From NCBI GenBank assembly GCA_030248135.1, contig JASANC010000153.1, forward strand, positions 24,558 to 88,557: a stretch of DNA of 64,000 nucleotides, written 5' to 3'. Both the position numbers and the translations under genes were made by a program. This stretch comes from Theristus sp. LFF4_11 (Eukaryota; Nematoda; Chromadorea; Monhysterida; Xyalidae). The notes beneath the pieces are model-generated. The model was not told the DNA's origin, did not search any database, and saw only the letters and a program-made list of their open reading frames with translations. Positions within the stretch are counted from its first letter, which is position 1, and each line of letters starts with the position of its first letter. This document shows positions 49,377 through 59,826 of the stretch, in pieces.

Positions 49377-52300
49377 ATGGCAGCAGCACCCGTGCAGCGT
49401 CGACGGTCGTCAGGCTTGGCGGAAATGTTCGTTGTGAAGCGAAGTAAGCGGACATTTTTTATTCGACGAACATGCAATGCAACTTGAGTATTACTGCCAA
49501 AATTGCGTTTAAAAAGTGTGACATGTTTATACTTTAAAGTGGCCTGAATACCTAGTGTTTTCTATTTTTCCTGCATAAATGTTTTTGTGTTTTTTTCGAG
49601 AAAAAACATAAATAACAGACTCCTTGTTGATAGTTGACAGTGTTGGTTTCAGTTGCTTGTTCTGTCTGACATTATTTTAGCGCATTTTGAATTTTGTTTC
49701 GTTTGACAACCTCTTCATATTCACAGTGGTGTGCGTTCAAACTGAGTATCGGTCGTTCTCCCGCGCTTACCGTAATCTGTACACCCGCGAAATTCAAATA
49801 AAAACGTTCATTTTCTCTCATCTCGAAGAACGGCAAAGCAAAAATAAAAACTGAAAAACAAACAGTTTCTTTCAGAATAAATTCCATTCCACTCCAACTG
49901 AGCTGAACAATTAGTTTTTTTGTCTGTGATTATTGTTTGTGACAGCAGTGCAGTTTTACATTTCGTTGTAATTTTGTAATTTTGTTTTTCGTTTGCTTTT
50001 CAATTTTGATTTGAGTCTGAAATTTGAAAGTTTCTGCTCGCTCTTGTTTTGTTGTGATTTGACTTTGTGATAGTGAATCAGACGAGATCAAGACAGCCAA
50101 GATGTTTGTCATAAAACGGGGTGAGTTTGCGATGTGTTCTTTTGTCGTTTATGCTTCTGTAAAAAGATCAAGTGAGGTGAGAGAAAGAAGGGACCTTGTG
50201 ATTATGAGTATGACGGGTTGACTGGCTTGATTATTTTTAATTTTTCCACTCCCCGTTTCTTCACAGATCACCGCAAAGAAGAAGTGCACTTCGACAAGAT
50301 CACATCGCGTGTTCGAAAACTCTGTTACGGACTGACAGCTCACGTTGACCCGGTGAGTGAGAGTGACACTGACCTGACTTTATTTATGACGACACGACTT
50401 TGACTTCAGTACTGAAGTTTTTCTAAATTTCAAATTGAATTTCGAACTGTGTTCCGATCAAAGGTGCTTGTGACGCAAAAAGTGATCGCTGGTTTGTACA
50501 ATGGCGTGACGACAATTGAACTGGACAATTTGGCGGCCGAAGTGTCAGCAACACTGACCACAAAGCACCCCGACTATGCGACACTCGCGGCTCGAATTGC
50601 CGTCAGCAATTTGCACAAGGAGACGAAGAAGGTCTTCATCGGTACGACAATTCTGTTGGACTTTTGTTGCGCTCATTGTTTTCCGTCTCTTTGAATCTTT
50701 TGCTTTTCGCTTCAGACGTCATGGAGGATCTCTATTCGTGGATCAACCCGAAAACGGGCCTCCGCTGTCCAATGATTGCCGAGAAATACATGGAGATCAT
50801 GCGAAGAAATGCGGAGGTGAGGTGAAACCGTGAACGTGAAACTATTTTGCGATCATTTCATAGACTGTTTCCATTTGTCAGCAAACAAACTAGACTGAGA
50901 CAGCAATCACACAGTAAACAAACGCCACTCTTACGTGGAGTTTCTTTGACGATCGTTTTACATTTCAGAGGCTCAATTCAGCCATCGTTTACGACCGCGA
51001 CTTCGACTACTCCTACTTTGGCTTCCGCACGCTCGAACGCTCGTATCTGCTGAAGATCGACGGCAAAAGTGCGTACCAATTTCGATTTTACCGAAACGTG
51101 ATGTCGTACTAGATGTTTTTGGGCAATTCGTGACTTGCATTTTACGCACTTTCTTGTTTTTCCAGCGGCCGAACGTCCGCAGCACATGCTGATGCGTGTC
51201 GCCGTTGGCATTCACGGCGAGGACATCGACGCTGCCATCGAGGTTGCGCTTTCTTCTGCTCTTGAAGTGCAAATGCCAGGGGGCAATTTTATAAACGCTT
51301 AGCAGGCCAATAGTCCTACGCTACACCACTGAGCGCCTGAATGATAACATAAAACATAACACATTGCAATTTTCCAGTTTCACGTTGAGGAGCAGACATT
51401 GGCGAATCAGTCAGTAGACGTGAAAAAAACGGAACTGTGATGTTTCATGATTTTACTCAGGGGCTCAGTGGTGTAGCACTACTGGTCTCTTAAGTTTTAT
51501 AAAACTGGCTGAGGCAACTGCACAAATAAGCAAGTTTTCAAACCAGCACGTCTGCAAATTTTGTTTGCCTGAAAACAAACCCATTCCTGAGTAAGAGCGG
51601 TTAGCGACGAGAATCGCAACAGCCGACTCTGCGGTCACTTGCAGACGTACAACTTGCTGTCCGAGAAATGGTTCACGCACGCGTCGCCGACGCTGTTCAA
51701 CGCGGCCACCTGTCGTCCGCAACTGTCCAGCTGTTTCCTGTTGACCATGGCTGGCGACTCGATCGAAGGTCGGGTCTGCTGTCTTCCGTTAGTGATCAAG
51801 AAGCGCATGAATAACTCGAGTTTTCACGATCGACAGGCATCTACGACACGCTGAAGCAGTGCGCGATGGTCAGCAAATCGGCGGGCGGCATCGGCTTGAA
51901 CGTGCACTGTATTCGTGCGACGGGCGCTTACATCGCCGGGGTCAGTTGAGTTTTTGGTTGAGTCGAAAAAACTTGAACAGATTCGGAATGGATGGATGGC
52001 GGTTTCTTGTCACTTTCAGACGAACGGCACCTCAAATGGTCTCGTGCCGATGTTGCGTGTCTTCAACAACACCGCCCGCTATGTTGACCAGGGCGGCAAC
52101 AAGGTGATCTGTAAAAACCGGAATTTATTATTCCTGTCATCTTACTCGCGTTCTAGCTTGTTATTGTTGTTTGTTTGTTGTGCAGCGTCCGGGCGCGTTT
52201 GCGATCTACCTGGAGCCGTGGCACGCCGATATTTTCGCCTTCTTGGACCTGCGAAAGAACCACGGCAAGGACGAACAGCGCGCGCGCGACCTCTTCTACG

Positions 52301-55300
52301 CGATGTGGTGCGCGTGCTTTTTTGTTGTGGCATTTCCTCTCCTCTCACTACAATTTGATGAACGAGCTTTCATGGAAAACCGTAACCAAAGTTTTGTTGC
52401 GTCGCAGGGTGCCTGATCTGTTCATGAAACGTGTTGAGCAGAACGGCAACTGGTCGCTGATGTGTCCGCACGAGTGTCCCGGCCTGCACGACAGCTGGGG
52501 CGACGCGTTTGAGCAGCGCTACGAAACGTGCGTTGCTTGGTAGTGTTCGGGGAATACTCACACAGGAGAAATACGGCATGATCTTTTAAATTGGTCCCGA
52601 GACTTAATGCGCGCATGAATGGGTAAACAGTTTCATGCATCACGCGGGAATTCAAAATTGGCACCAAGTGATCCGAGTCCCCTACATAGGACCGAGTTAC
52701 TTTGGCAATTTTGAATTGCCACATAAGGATTGCAACTGGTTTCCTTTCTAGTCTGCGCGCGCAGTCGCAGGACTATAAAAAAATTGATAACAGCTGTGTT
52801 TGTTTTTCCAAGTTGACACTTCCCCGATTGCAGATACGAGCGCGAGGGCAAGTACCGGCGGCAAGTGCCGGCGCAGAAACTCTGGTACGCCATCATCGAG
52901 GCGCAAATCGAGACCGGCACACCGTACATTCTGTACAAGGACGCGTGCAATCGCAAGTCGAACCAGCAGAACCTCGGCACCATCAAATGCTCGAATCTGT
53001 GCACTGAGATCGTCGAGTACTCGAGTCCGGATGAGGTGAACAAACAAACAGAAATTTTGGAGTTTTGGAAATCAGAAAACATCGGTTTTGTGTCAACCGG
53101 TGTTTCTCGTGTCGCAGGTTGCCGTGTGCAATCTCGCCTCGATCGCCCTGAATCGCTACGTACGCCCGGACAAGACCTACGACTTCCGGCGGCTGTTCGA
53201 CGTCACCAAGGTCGTCACGCGCAATCTCAACAAAATCATCGACGTCAATTACTATCCGGTCATGGAGGTCTGCGTTTTAGGATTTTGTTTAATCGAAATG
53301 CGGCACAATGCAATCCGTGCGCGAACGATCAATTATAGTAGGAATAGAGTAGATCACGATCAGAACTAGCTGATTGGCCGGGTTGCCTTTGAGTGGGTCA
53401 CTGTTTAATTCCGGATTCCATTTATGTGTTTTTGAAGCTTGTGAAATCGTGAAACTAACCAGCTACCCTGTGTCCAGGCGGAGCGCTCCAACATGCGCCA
53501 CCGTCCGATCGGCATCGGCGTGCAAGGTCTCGCGGACGCGTTCATCCTGATGCGTTTCCCGTACGATTCTGCAGAGGCGAAGCTGCTGAATCAGCAGATC
53601 TTCGAGACGATCTACTACGCGGCGTTGGACGCCAGCTGCGAGTTGGCTGCCACAGACGGACACTATGAGACCTACCAGGGGTCGCCCGTGAGCAAGGGGG
53701 TGAGTTTTTGGGATGGGTATCCGAACTACATGATGTTCATACAGTTTTGTCGGAGTTCCCTGCTTTTTCGCGAAATAAAATGGAATGGGCGGAGCTTTGG
53801 TGGGTTCGAATGGAATGTGTTTTATAGGCAAGACTGATTTTTGAACGTTACACAGGTGCTGCAATTCGACATGTGGAATGTGACGCCGACGAATCTCTGG
53901 GACTGGCCTGCACTGCGACAGAAAATCGCGAAGTCGGTCACAGTGTTTTTCTACATTTGGATGAAGCATAATTGCAAGTGGGATCAAATGAAATGACGTC
54001 ATTGTTGCTTGCAGACACGGCATTCGCAATTCGTTGCTGCTGGCGCCGATGCCGACGGCGTCGACCGCACAGATCCTCGGCAACAACGAGTCCTTCGAGC
54101 CATACACCTCAAACATTTACTCGCGTCGTGTGCTCTCCGGCGAATTCCAGGTAGCACAGAATCACAATTAACATGAAACAAGACAAACAAAACACGTCAC
54201 AATGGTACTGACTGAAATTGAAGCTCTCCGAAACTTTCCTGACTACTTCTTGTCTAGTAGTGTCTGTTGCGAGTTTGAGTGCGTTCGATTTTCTGTAAAA
54301 ACGTTTTTTGTTCACTCATTCAGGTGGTCAACCCGCACCTGCTGAAGGATCTGGTCGAGTTGAAGCTGTGGAACGACGAGCTGCGCAACGAGATCGTGCA
54401 TCACAACGGGTCGATTCAGTCGATCGATTGCATTCCGGACGACATCAAGCAACTGTATCGCACCGTCTGGGAACTGCCACAGAAGGTTCGACTGCCGTGC
54501 CGTCGCAGTATCTCTTCAGTTTTTCGTGACATCGTTTGTTTTGTTTACATAATGGAAGTTTTGTGTCGATGTGAACTGGTCGCGAGGCATACAAATGAAT
54601 TTGAACTTTATTGTGCTGAGTGAACTGTGTGCGCTCAGAAACCGAACTGTTGCACGACTTTGCAGGCGATCATCGATTTTGCGGCTGACCGCGGCGCGTT
54701 CATCGATCAATCGCAGTCGCTCAACATTCACATCGCACAGCCGAACTACGCAAAGCTGACCAGCATGCACTTCTACGGGTGGAAGAAGGCATGTGGCACG
54801 CACACACCGACACTGAAATTGAATTTAAAAGTTGCAGACAAACAGATAGCTACACAGCTATTAATTGTTGCCAACAAAGCATTGAATTTGAAAGTTGCAG
54901 ACGAACAGACCGCCACCACAGCTATTCATTGTTGCCAAACTGGTTTGCAGGGCCTGAAAACTGGCATGTACTATCTGCGAACGAAACCGGCCGTGAACGC
55001 GATCCAGTTCACGGTGGACAAACTGGCGCTGCGACAGAAGAACACGGCTGCTGGTGAGCGCGACAACGATGAGAATGCGGACCCGAAACGCAAAACTGCG
55101 GACGGCGACGGTGGCGCAAACGACGGGGACACGAAGGAGAATGACGAGCTCATGGTCGGTCGCTTGTTGGTTGGTTTTGGTAGTGAACTGCTGACGGAAA
55201 TGGAAATGCGAGTGAAGGTCACGCTGGTTGGTGGGCCGGTCGCGTTGCTTTTACAGTCTGAACTCTAAATTATAGGGAATCAGCTGATTCGTTGGTGGTC

Positions 55301-56352
55301 ACGTGCATGCATGCTTTCTGTGCAGGCGAACTAGGGTTGGCATGGTAAAAATACCGGTTTTTTTACCGGTAAAAAAACACGTATTTATACGCGTTTTTTT
55401 ACCAGGGCAAAAATTGGTGCCTTGAAAAAAACGGGAAAAATACCGTTTCTGTATTTTTCCGGTTTTTTTTTCGTATTTTTCCGGTTTTTTTCAATTTCGG
55501 ACCCTGAGTTTTTATATCATTTTTGATGAGAAAATGAGAAAATCTGTGACCAAGAAAAATATGATGACGAAATTGACACTGATGTTTTGAAAGAACTGTT
55601 AAGCGAGGTGCAAGAATCGGCTGGATCTGCCGAGCTGAGCTGAAAATTTCAAAAATTCCAAATGTCGCTCAAAATTGTCTTTCTTACACAATTCTTTTTG
55701 TTTTCTTTTTGATCTGAATTCAAATTCTAAATTCTAAATCTAAATTCGGTTTAATTGCGTTATTGCAGCAAATTGTGTTCGTCTATTGTGACCAAAGACT
55801 GTCCGGTTAAAACGCTGTGGTTTTTCCTGTGTAATTGGTGGAATATTAACGATTGAGCAAAAGATAATGTTCGATTTATTGCTGACCTTTTGGGTTTTCA
55901 AGCCCAAACATATTTTATTTTCTTCGTTGGTGCACGATATTTTGAACAAAGCATTCTGAAAGCTGTTTTCACAATTCCTGGTTCAAGTTTAAAGTCGGCT
56001 GCGAAAAATATGGGGTTTTTACAACTTTTTGGCTTTCGTTTTTTTTCCGGTAAAATTACCGTAATTTTACCGGTAAAAATACAGTTTTTTTTACCACGAT
56101 TTGAAAAAAACGGTATTTTGCCAACCCTAAGGCGAACTGCGCGCCCACAGCAATATGCCTGCACAGACTGCATGCATCACGTGATCACCAACCAATCAGC
56201 TAATTCCGTATAATGCAGAGTTCGACTGTAGATTGGGTTAGTAATCTGACTGTAACAGCAAGCGTATCATGATGAATTGTGTTGTATTTCAGCAGCAAAT
56301 GGTGCAGTGCGCCATCGACAACCCGGACAGCTGCGTCATGTGCTCCGGTTGA
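49377..56352 (+). CDS. RRM1: Ribonucleoside-diphosphate reductase large subunit
   Basis: Class Ia enzyme reducing NDPs to dNDPs; about 817 residues against 792 in human. Alternative first exons 49377-49443 or 50102-50120 join 50267-50352, then 50464-50641, 50716-50816, 50969-51068, 51166-51242, 51645-51768, 51837-51940, 52020-52103, 52186-52307, 52408-52527, 52834-53035, 53118-53267, 53478-53699, 53856-53936, 54015-54150, 54324-54485, 54666-54788, 54951-55154 and 56293-56352. Landmarks: ATP-cone start MFVIKR, substrate Cys in PQLSSCFLL, catalytic N-x-C-x-E in [10 protein letters not shown], second Cys in VAVCNLAS, radical-path tyrosines in GMYYLRT, and C-terminal CVMCSG redox pair. The 53936/54015 junction is one base out of phase by my reading. 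The 54789-54950 intron is GC-AG and in frame. Exon 19 encodes a long acidic/basic linker before the redox tail. Confidence 0.95.
51291..51345 (-). repeat. tRNA-like repeat arm in ribonucleotide reductase intron
   Basis: On the minus strand: CGCTCAGTGGTGTAGCGTAG followed by a variable word and TTTATAAAA. It matches 51456-51510 in inverted orientation. GCTCAGTGGTGTAGC resembles a tRNA 5' half. Possible SINE fragment. Confidence 0.45.
51456..51595 (+). repeat. tRNA-like short element flanked by ACTCAGG / CCTGAGT
   Basis: Begins ACTCAGGGGCTCAGTGGTG and ends CATTCCTGAGT, so the outer 7 bp are inverted. The 5' half resembles tRNA (GGCTCAGTGGTGTAGC). It lies in the ribonucleotide reductase intron before the 51645 exon, paired with an inverted fragment at 51291-51345. 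Confidence 0.45.
53712..53784 (+). repeat. Short interspersed repeat, second copy
   Basis: Matches 5000-5070 (ATACAGTTTT, TCGGAGTT, TGCTTTTTCGCGAAATAAAA). It lies in the ribonucleotide reductase intron after the 53699 exon end, sense to the gene. Confidence 0.6.
54819..54946 (+). repeat. Imperfect tandem duplication inside the GC-AG intron
   Basis: Two units of about 63 bp each begin TTGAATTTRAAAGTTGCAGA and end with GTTGCCAA. Each carries a GTTGCAG that could serve as an acceptor. No stop codon occurs in the host frame. Confidence 0.75.
55252..56230. mobile_element. TA-flanked palindromic MITE interrupted by a hAT-type element
   Basis: Left part 55252-55331 and right part 56138-56230 form one inverted-repeat element of the same family as 17825-17970: ends TA-CAGT.(C)GAACTCT and reverse complement, with AGCTGATT.GTTGGTG.TCACGTG in both arms. 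It is split by the element at 55332-56129. It lies in the last intron of the ribonucleotide reductase gene. Confidence 0.75.
55332..56129. mobile_element. Non-autonomous hAT-type element
   Basis: Terminal inverted repeats TAGGGTTGGCA and TGCCAACCCTA, flanked by a perfect 8-bp target duplication AGGCGAAC (55324-55331 and 56130-56137). Subterminal regions are rich in palindromic ACCGGTAAAA/TTTTTACCGGT words. The 798-bp interior has no transposase. An 8-bp duplication and this TIR are typical of the hAT superfamily. Confidence 0.88.
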
Positions 56353-57404
56353 TTGAGCGGTGCAGAAAGGAATCAATCCAATGGCTTCTTATTTGAAGTC
56401 AACAAACAACTCCATTATTGTACGCACATACGAGTGGCTTTTGGCCTATGATATGATGTTGCATTGTTTTTTTGGTTTTTTGATTTTTCCTTAAATTCTT
56501 GTTTCTTAAAGAAACGAATTTGATTTGTGCGGTTTCATTAATTTTACTTTTGGTTCGGTCAGTATTTCATTGTGAATTTGTTATTGTCAGCATCTCACTT
56601 CCATCGCCGGTCTTGTTTTGATCTTTTTTTGCTTTACGGCCTTTCAGTTGTGCATTCATTATTTTTTGTTTTTCATTTCATGTTTTTGAAGTTTAATTTC
56701 ACTTTTGATGCTTTTCTTGCGATTGAAGTCACTCATGATCACGGTTCTGCGTTGATGGCACATTTTGCAATAAATTGCATTGTTTTCATGTTTATGAAAC
56801 CAAACGAAGGATCAATATTTATTTCTGAAACAACATTTCCAACACTTCAACAATGAAATCAAAAATAGCTATTTAAAATAAACTGAAATTTCAAAATAAA
56901 ACAACGAAAACTGCACATTTGCTGAGCGGCTTAGCACCCCAGATAATGTAGTTGATTATTGATTATTGGAAATAATTTGCAAATGATTACTGATTGAACT
57001 GGAAACTAAACGTCATCTGAACAGTTGAGAGGGGAATGTGGAAGTAATTATACTGCTGGAGCTGGAGAAACCTAAAACCTCCGAGACAGAAAAAGGGAAT
57101 TATCTTTCTTGGAAGAGAAATTGGAGCCGAAATTGTGGTTCAAACAACAAGAGAGCAGGAAAGATACAAAAACTGAAATTCAAGGAATGGAATTTGGCAA
57201 ACACCGAAAATTGGTGCAACAAAAGAAGAAACTGACCGAAGCGACGTCAATAAATAAGCATGTAACATACCCGCATCGTGTGATTAAACTTATTCTCGTT
57301 CAACAAAAAAACTAAAGAATGTGTTGTTCTTTGAAAACATTCTGTAAAGTAGCAAAATATCGTACACATTCGCATAAGTGACTGACTGGTGATCAAAAAC
57401 GGGA
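56353..57404. other. Ribonucleotide reductase 3' flank
   Basis: AT-rich. Candidate poly(A) signals AATAAA occur at about 56770 and 56877. No exon is supported. Confidence 0.35.
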
Positions 57405-57860
57405 TACCGTATTACCTCTATTAAACCCCCCCCAAAATTAAACCCCCCCCCCCAAAAATAAACCCCCACCCCCTCGACAAGTTTCCAAATAATCCCCCCC
57501 CCCAAAAATAAACCCCCATGGGGGTTTATTAGAAACCTGTTTGAAACACATACCTAGCGAATTCAGTGGCTGAATGCAGTGACATTGGTGAAATTGTGCT
57601 ACCAAAGGCCCCAAAGGGATGAGTTGGCGGTAATTTCATTACAAAAGGCTGTTACCAAAGGAAATCTCTGTGAAAAGTAGAAGTTTCTGCGACTTCCTTC
57701 CTGCCATGGAAGGTATTTTTGCCATTTTGCCCACCCCTAAAAATGGTTTCCAAATAAACCCCCCCCCAAAAATAATCCCCCCCCCCAAAAATAAACCCCC
57801 ACCCCCAGAAGTCGCTGAAGAAATAAACCCCCATGGGGGTTTAATAGAGGTAATACGGTA
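57405..57860 (-). mobile_element. G-rich TA-flanked MITE, copy 2
   Basis: Near-perfect terminal inverted repeats CCGTATTACCTCTATTAAAC and its complement, with TA on both sides (57405-57406 and 57859-57860); 456 bp. It is the inverted relative of 1593-2053, with the same core. C-tracts on this strand correspond to the G-tracts of copy 1. Better preserved at its ends than copy 1. Confidence 0.8.
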
Positions 57861-57953
57861 ATTTACAAAAATGCACATTTCAACACTAAATTTACACTTT
57901 CAGGTGAATCGTTTAACACCGATCTTTAGTACAACTGGCAGTTTTGAACGTTC

Positions 57954-58172
57954 ATGGCGTTAACAGCAGGAAAATTTCTGCGCTCAGCTCCAATTTGTAT
58001 CGAACTAGCTGCTCAAACAAAGCAAGTGTTCACCAACGAATTGTGTGCTAACAAAACGCAAATGCCCCGAAAAAATACAACAAAAGAAAACCGACCAACT
58101 GTGATCAAAACAATGCAATCACTGACAGCAACGCAACGCAAAATCAGAACAGTAAAGCTCACCGAGGTACGC
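57954..58172 (+). CDS. Possible small coding exon, unrecognised
   Basis: An ATG at 57954 opens a 73-codon Lys/Thr-rich frame ending at a donor-like GAG|GTACGC. Low codon bias and no partner exon. It could be a first exon or chance. Confidence 0.15.
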
Positions 58173-58481
58173 GGTTGTTCAGGAACGGGAACAACAAATC
58201 AATAAAACGAAATACATATTAACAACAGAATTACACAGATTCTGCACATACATTCATTGTACACAGCGTTTTTTTTGTATGAATCAACAAAATTTCACAG
58301 CTGGAGGAAGATTGCCAATAGAAGAAAACACTTAAGCGGCATTCATGAAACAGCATTCAATGACAGCGTAGGTCTGTTAAAACAGATAGCTACTCGGTCA
58401 CTAAGTACTGCTTCATGAATGCCTCTTTAGTTGCATAATAAATATTTGTTGGGTTCGTGTCTGACTATAACTACACTACAC

Positions 58482-58870
58482 CTGCGACAATTTCGCAAGC
58501 GGCGAACTGAGCGGATGACCGGCCATGTCCAAGTCGAGTTCATCGTCATCAATCGCACAAATGCCCGACAAATCGCTGGCACTGCCTTGTACCGACGACA
58601 GACGGCTGCCAATTGCCTGCAACAAAAAAAAGAGAGAAACGTTATGGACTCGATCAACTGCAAATGTTGCAAACGTTCGAATCGGTGTGAGGCAGGTGCT
58701 CGGCCACCAGTGTCCAGCTCGGGCGTCCGCGCCTCGCGGACAGCTCCACCGGCCTGGCCGCTGGCAGTCAAACATCTGCACCGCATGAGAGGGCCGCCAG
58801 CCTTCTCGTCCGCTTGACTCAAAGGCGGGGCCAACTTCACATAATGCGGATTTCGGTTTCTGTCACCCAT
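58482..58870 (-). CDS. Possible small acidic/Ser-rich protein, unrecognised
   Basis: Minus-strand ATG at 58870 (MGDRNRNPHYVKLAPPL) starts an open GC-rich frame. An exon 58616-58482 between TTGCAG and GTGTAG encodes 45 residues with IGSRLSSVQGSASDLSGI and AIDDDELDLDMAGH. The donor joining the two is uncertain: GCT|GTCCGC would keep phase 0. Further exons may lie below 58482, because the second exon ends in a donor and not a stop. No family recognised. Confidence 0.4.
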
Positions 58871-59826
58871 TCTTTGTTTAGTAAATGTGTGACTACTGAG
58901 AATAAAACGTTCAAATTACTTGTGTAGCTGTTGTTATATTATTATTACAAAACGGTTACACGGTTATGATGGGCGACTGACACAGGCAAAGCTAAAACGT
59001 GCTGGATAAAACGTACTCAACGAGTAGTTGTTATTATTTCATAAAACTAACGGTGCTTCGCCTATGTCGCCCAGTCGCGAGTCGCCCTTGTTATTGAGGC
59101 GACACGCGACAACAACGTTGCGTGTCGACAGCCAACAAACAATCGACCGAAGCGTTTATGCTTGGAAGAGTTTTATTGGTTGTCGAGAGTATGAGAACTG
59201 TTGAATCAATAGTAGCACCAAGAATAAATGCACTAAAACGGTGATCACCAATAACGTTGCATGGGTGGAACATTAACATAAAAGAATAGTTTAACATTAT
59301 GATCACCATTAATCAACACAAGGTTACTGTGGGCAGGAAAGTTATTATAATTGTGAAAACATGAACCTTACAACTTTCCCCCCGAAAAACAAAAGACTCT
59401 TCCACGAGTCGACAATTAAAAACAATAAAAGTCGGAAAGTTGTACATGAGTATCGAAATATTTTTGATCGATCAATGCAAAGCAAAATAAAAGAACACAG
59501 AAACAAAAACATTTGAAAAAGTAAAACTTTTCGAAAAACGTTTTGTAAACTGGTTAGCAAGGCATTGAATACTACAAATCAAAAATGTGAGTCATCGACA
59601 ACCAAATGGAAAAGAACACCGAGGTTGGAAAAGAAAACAAAAACACCGAGATAGACAAAAAATAAAATAGAAGACTGTTGTACGGAGTCAAGCAGCCGAT
59701 GGCCAAAAACCTAGTAATTGACGTCGCTACCTAACCCAATTTTACGAGTCCTAGATTATCAAAACACCTATGCATGAAATGAAAATCACAAAGGTTATGC
59801 ACCAACAGAGTTCAGAGCGTCCACGA
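58871..59826. other. Gene-poor stretch downstream of the zinc-knuckle ORF
   Basis: AT-rich. I looked for a pol-type continuation or a long terminal repeat after the 1,232-codon ORF and saw neither. A short inverted word pair surrounds 59085-59130 (GTCGCGTGTCGCC type). Confidence 0.3.

Noticed and set aside
56572..56856. 94-codon + strand frame after ribonucleotide reductase
   Set aside because: Phe-rich AT-biased frame in 3' flank; no domain or splice support.
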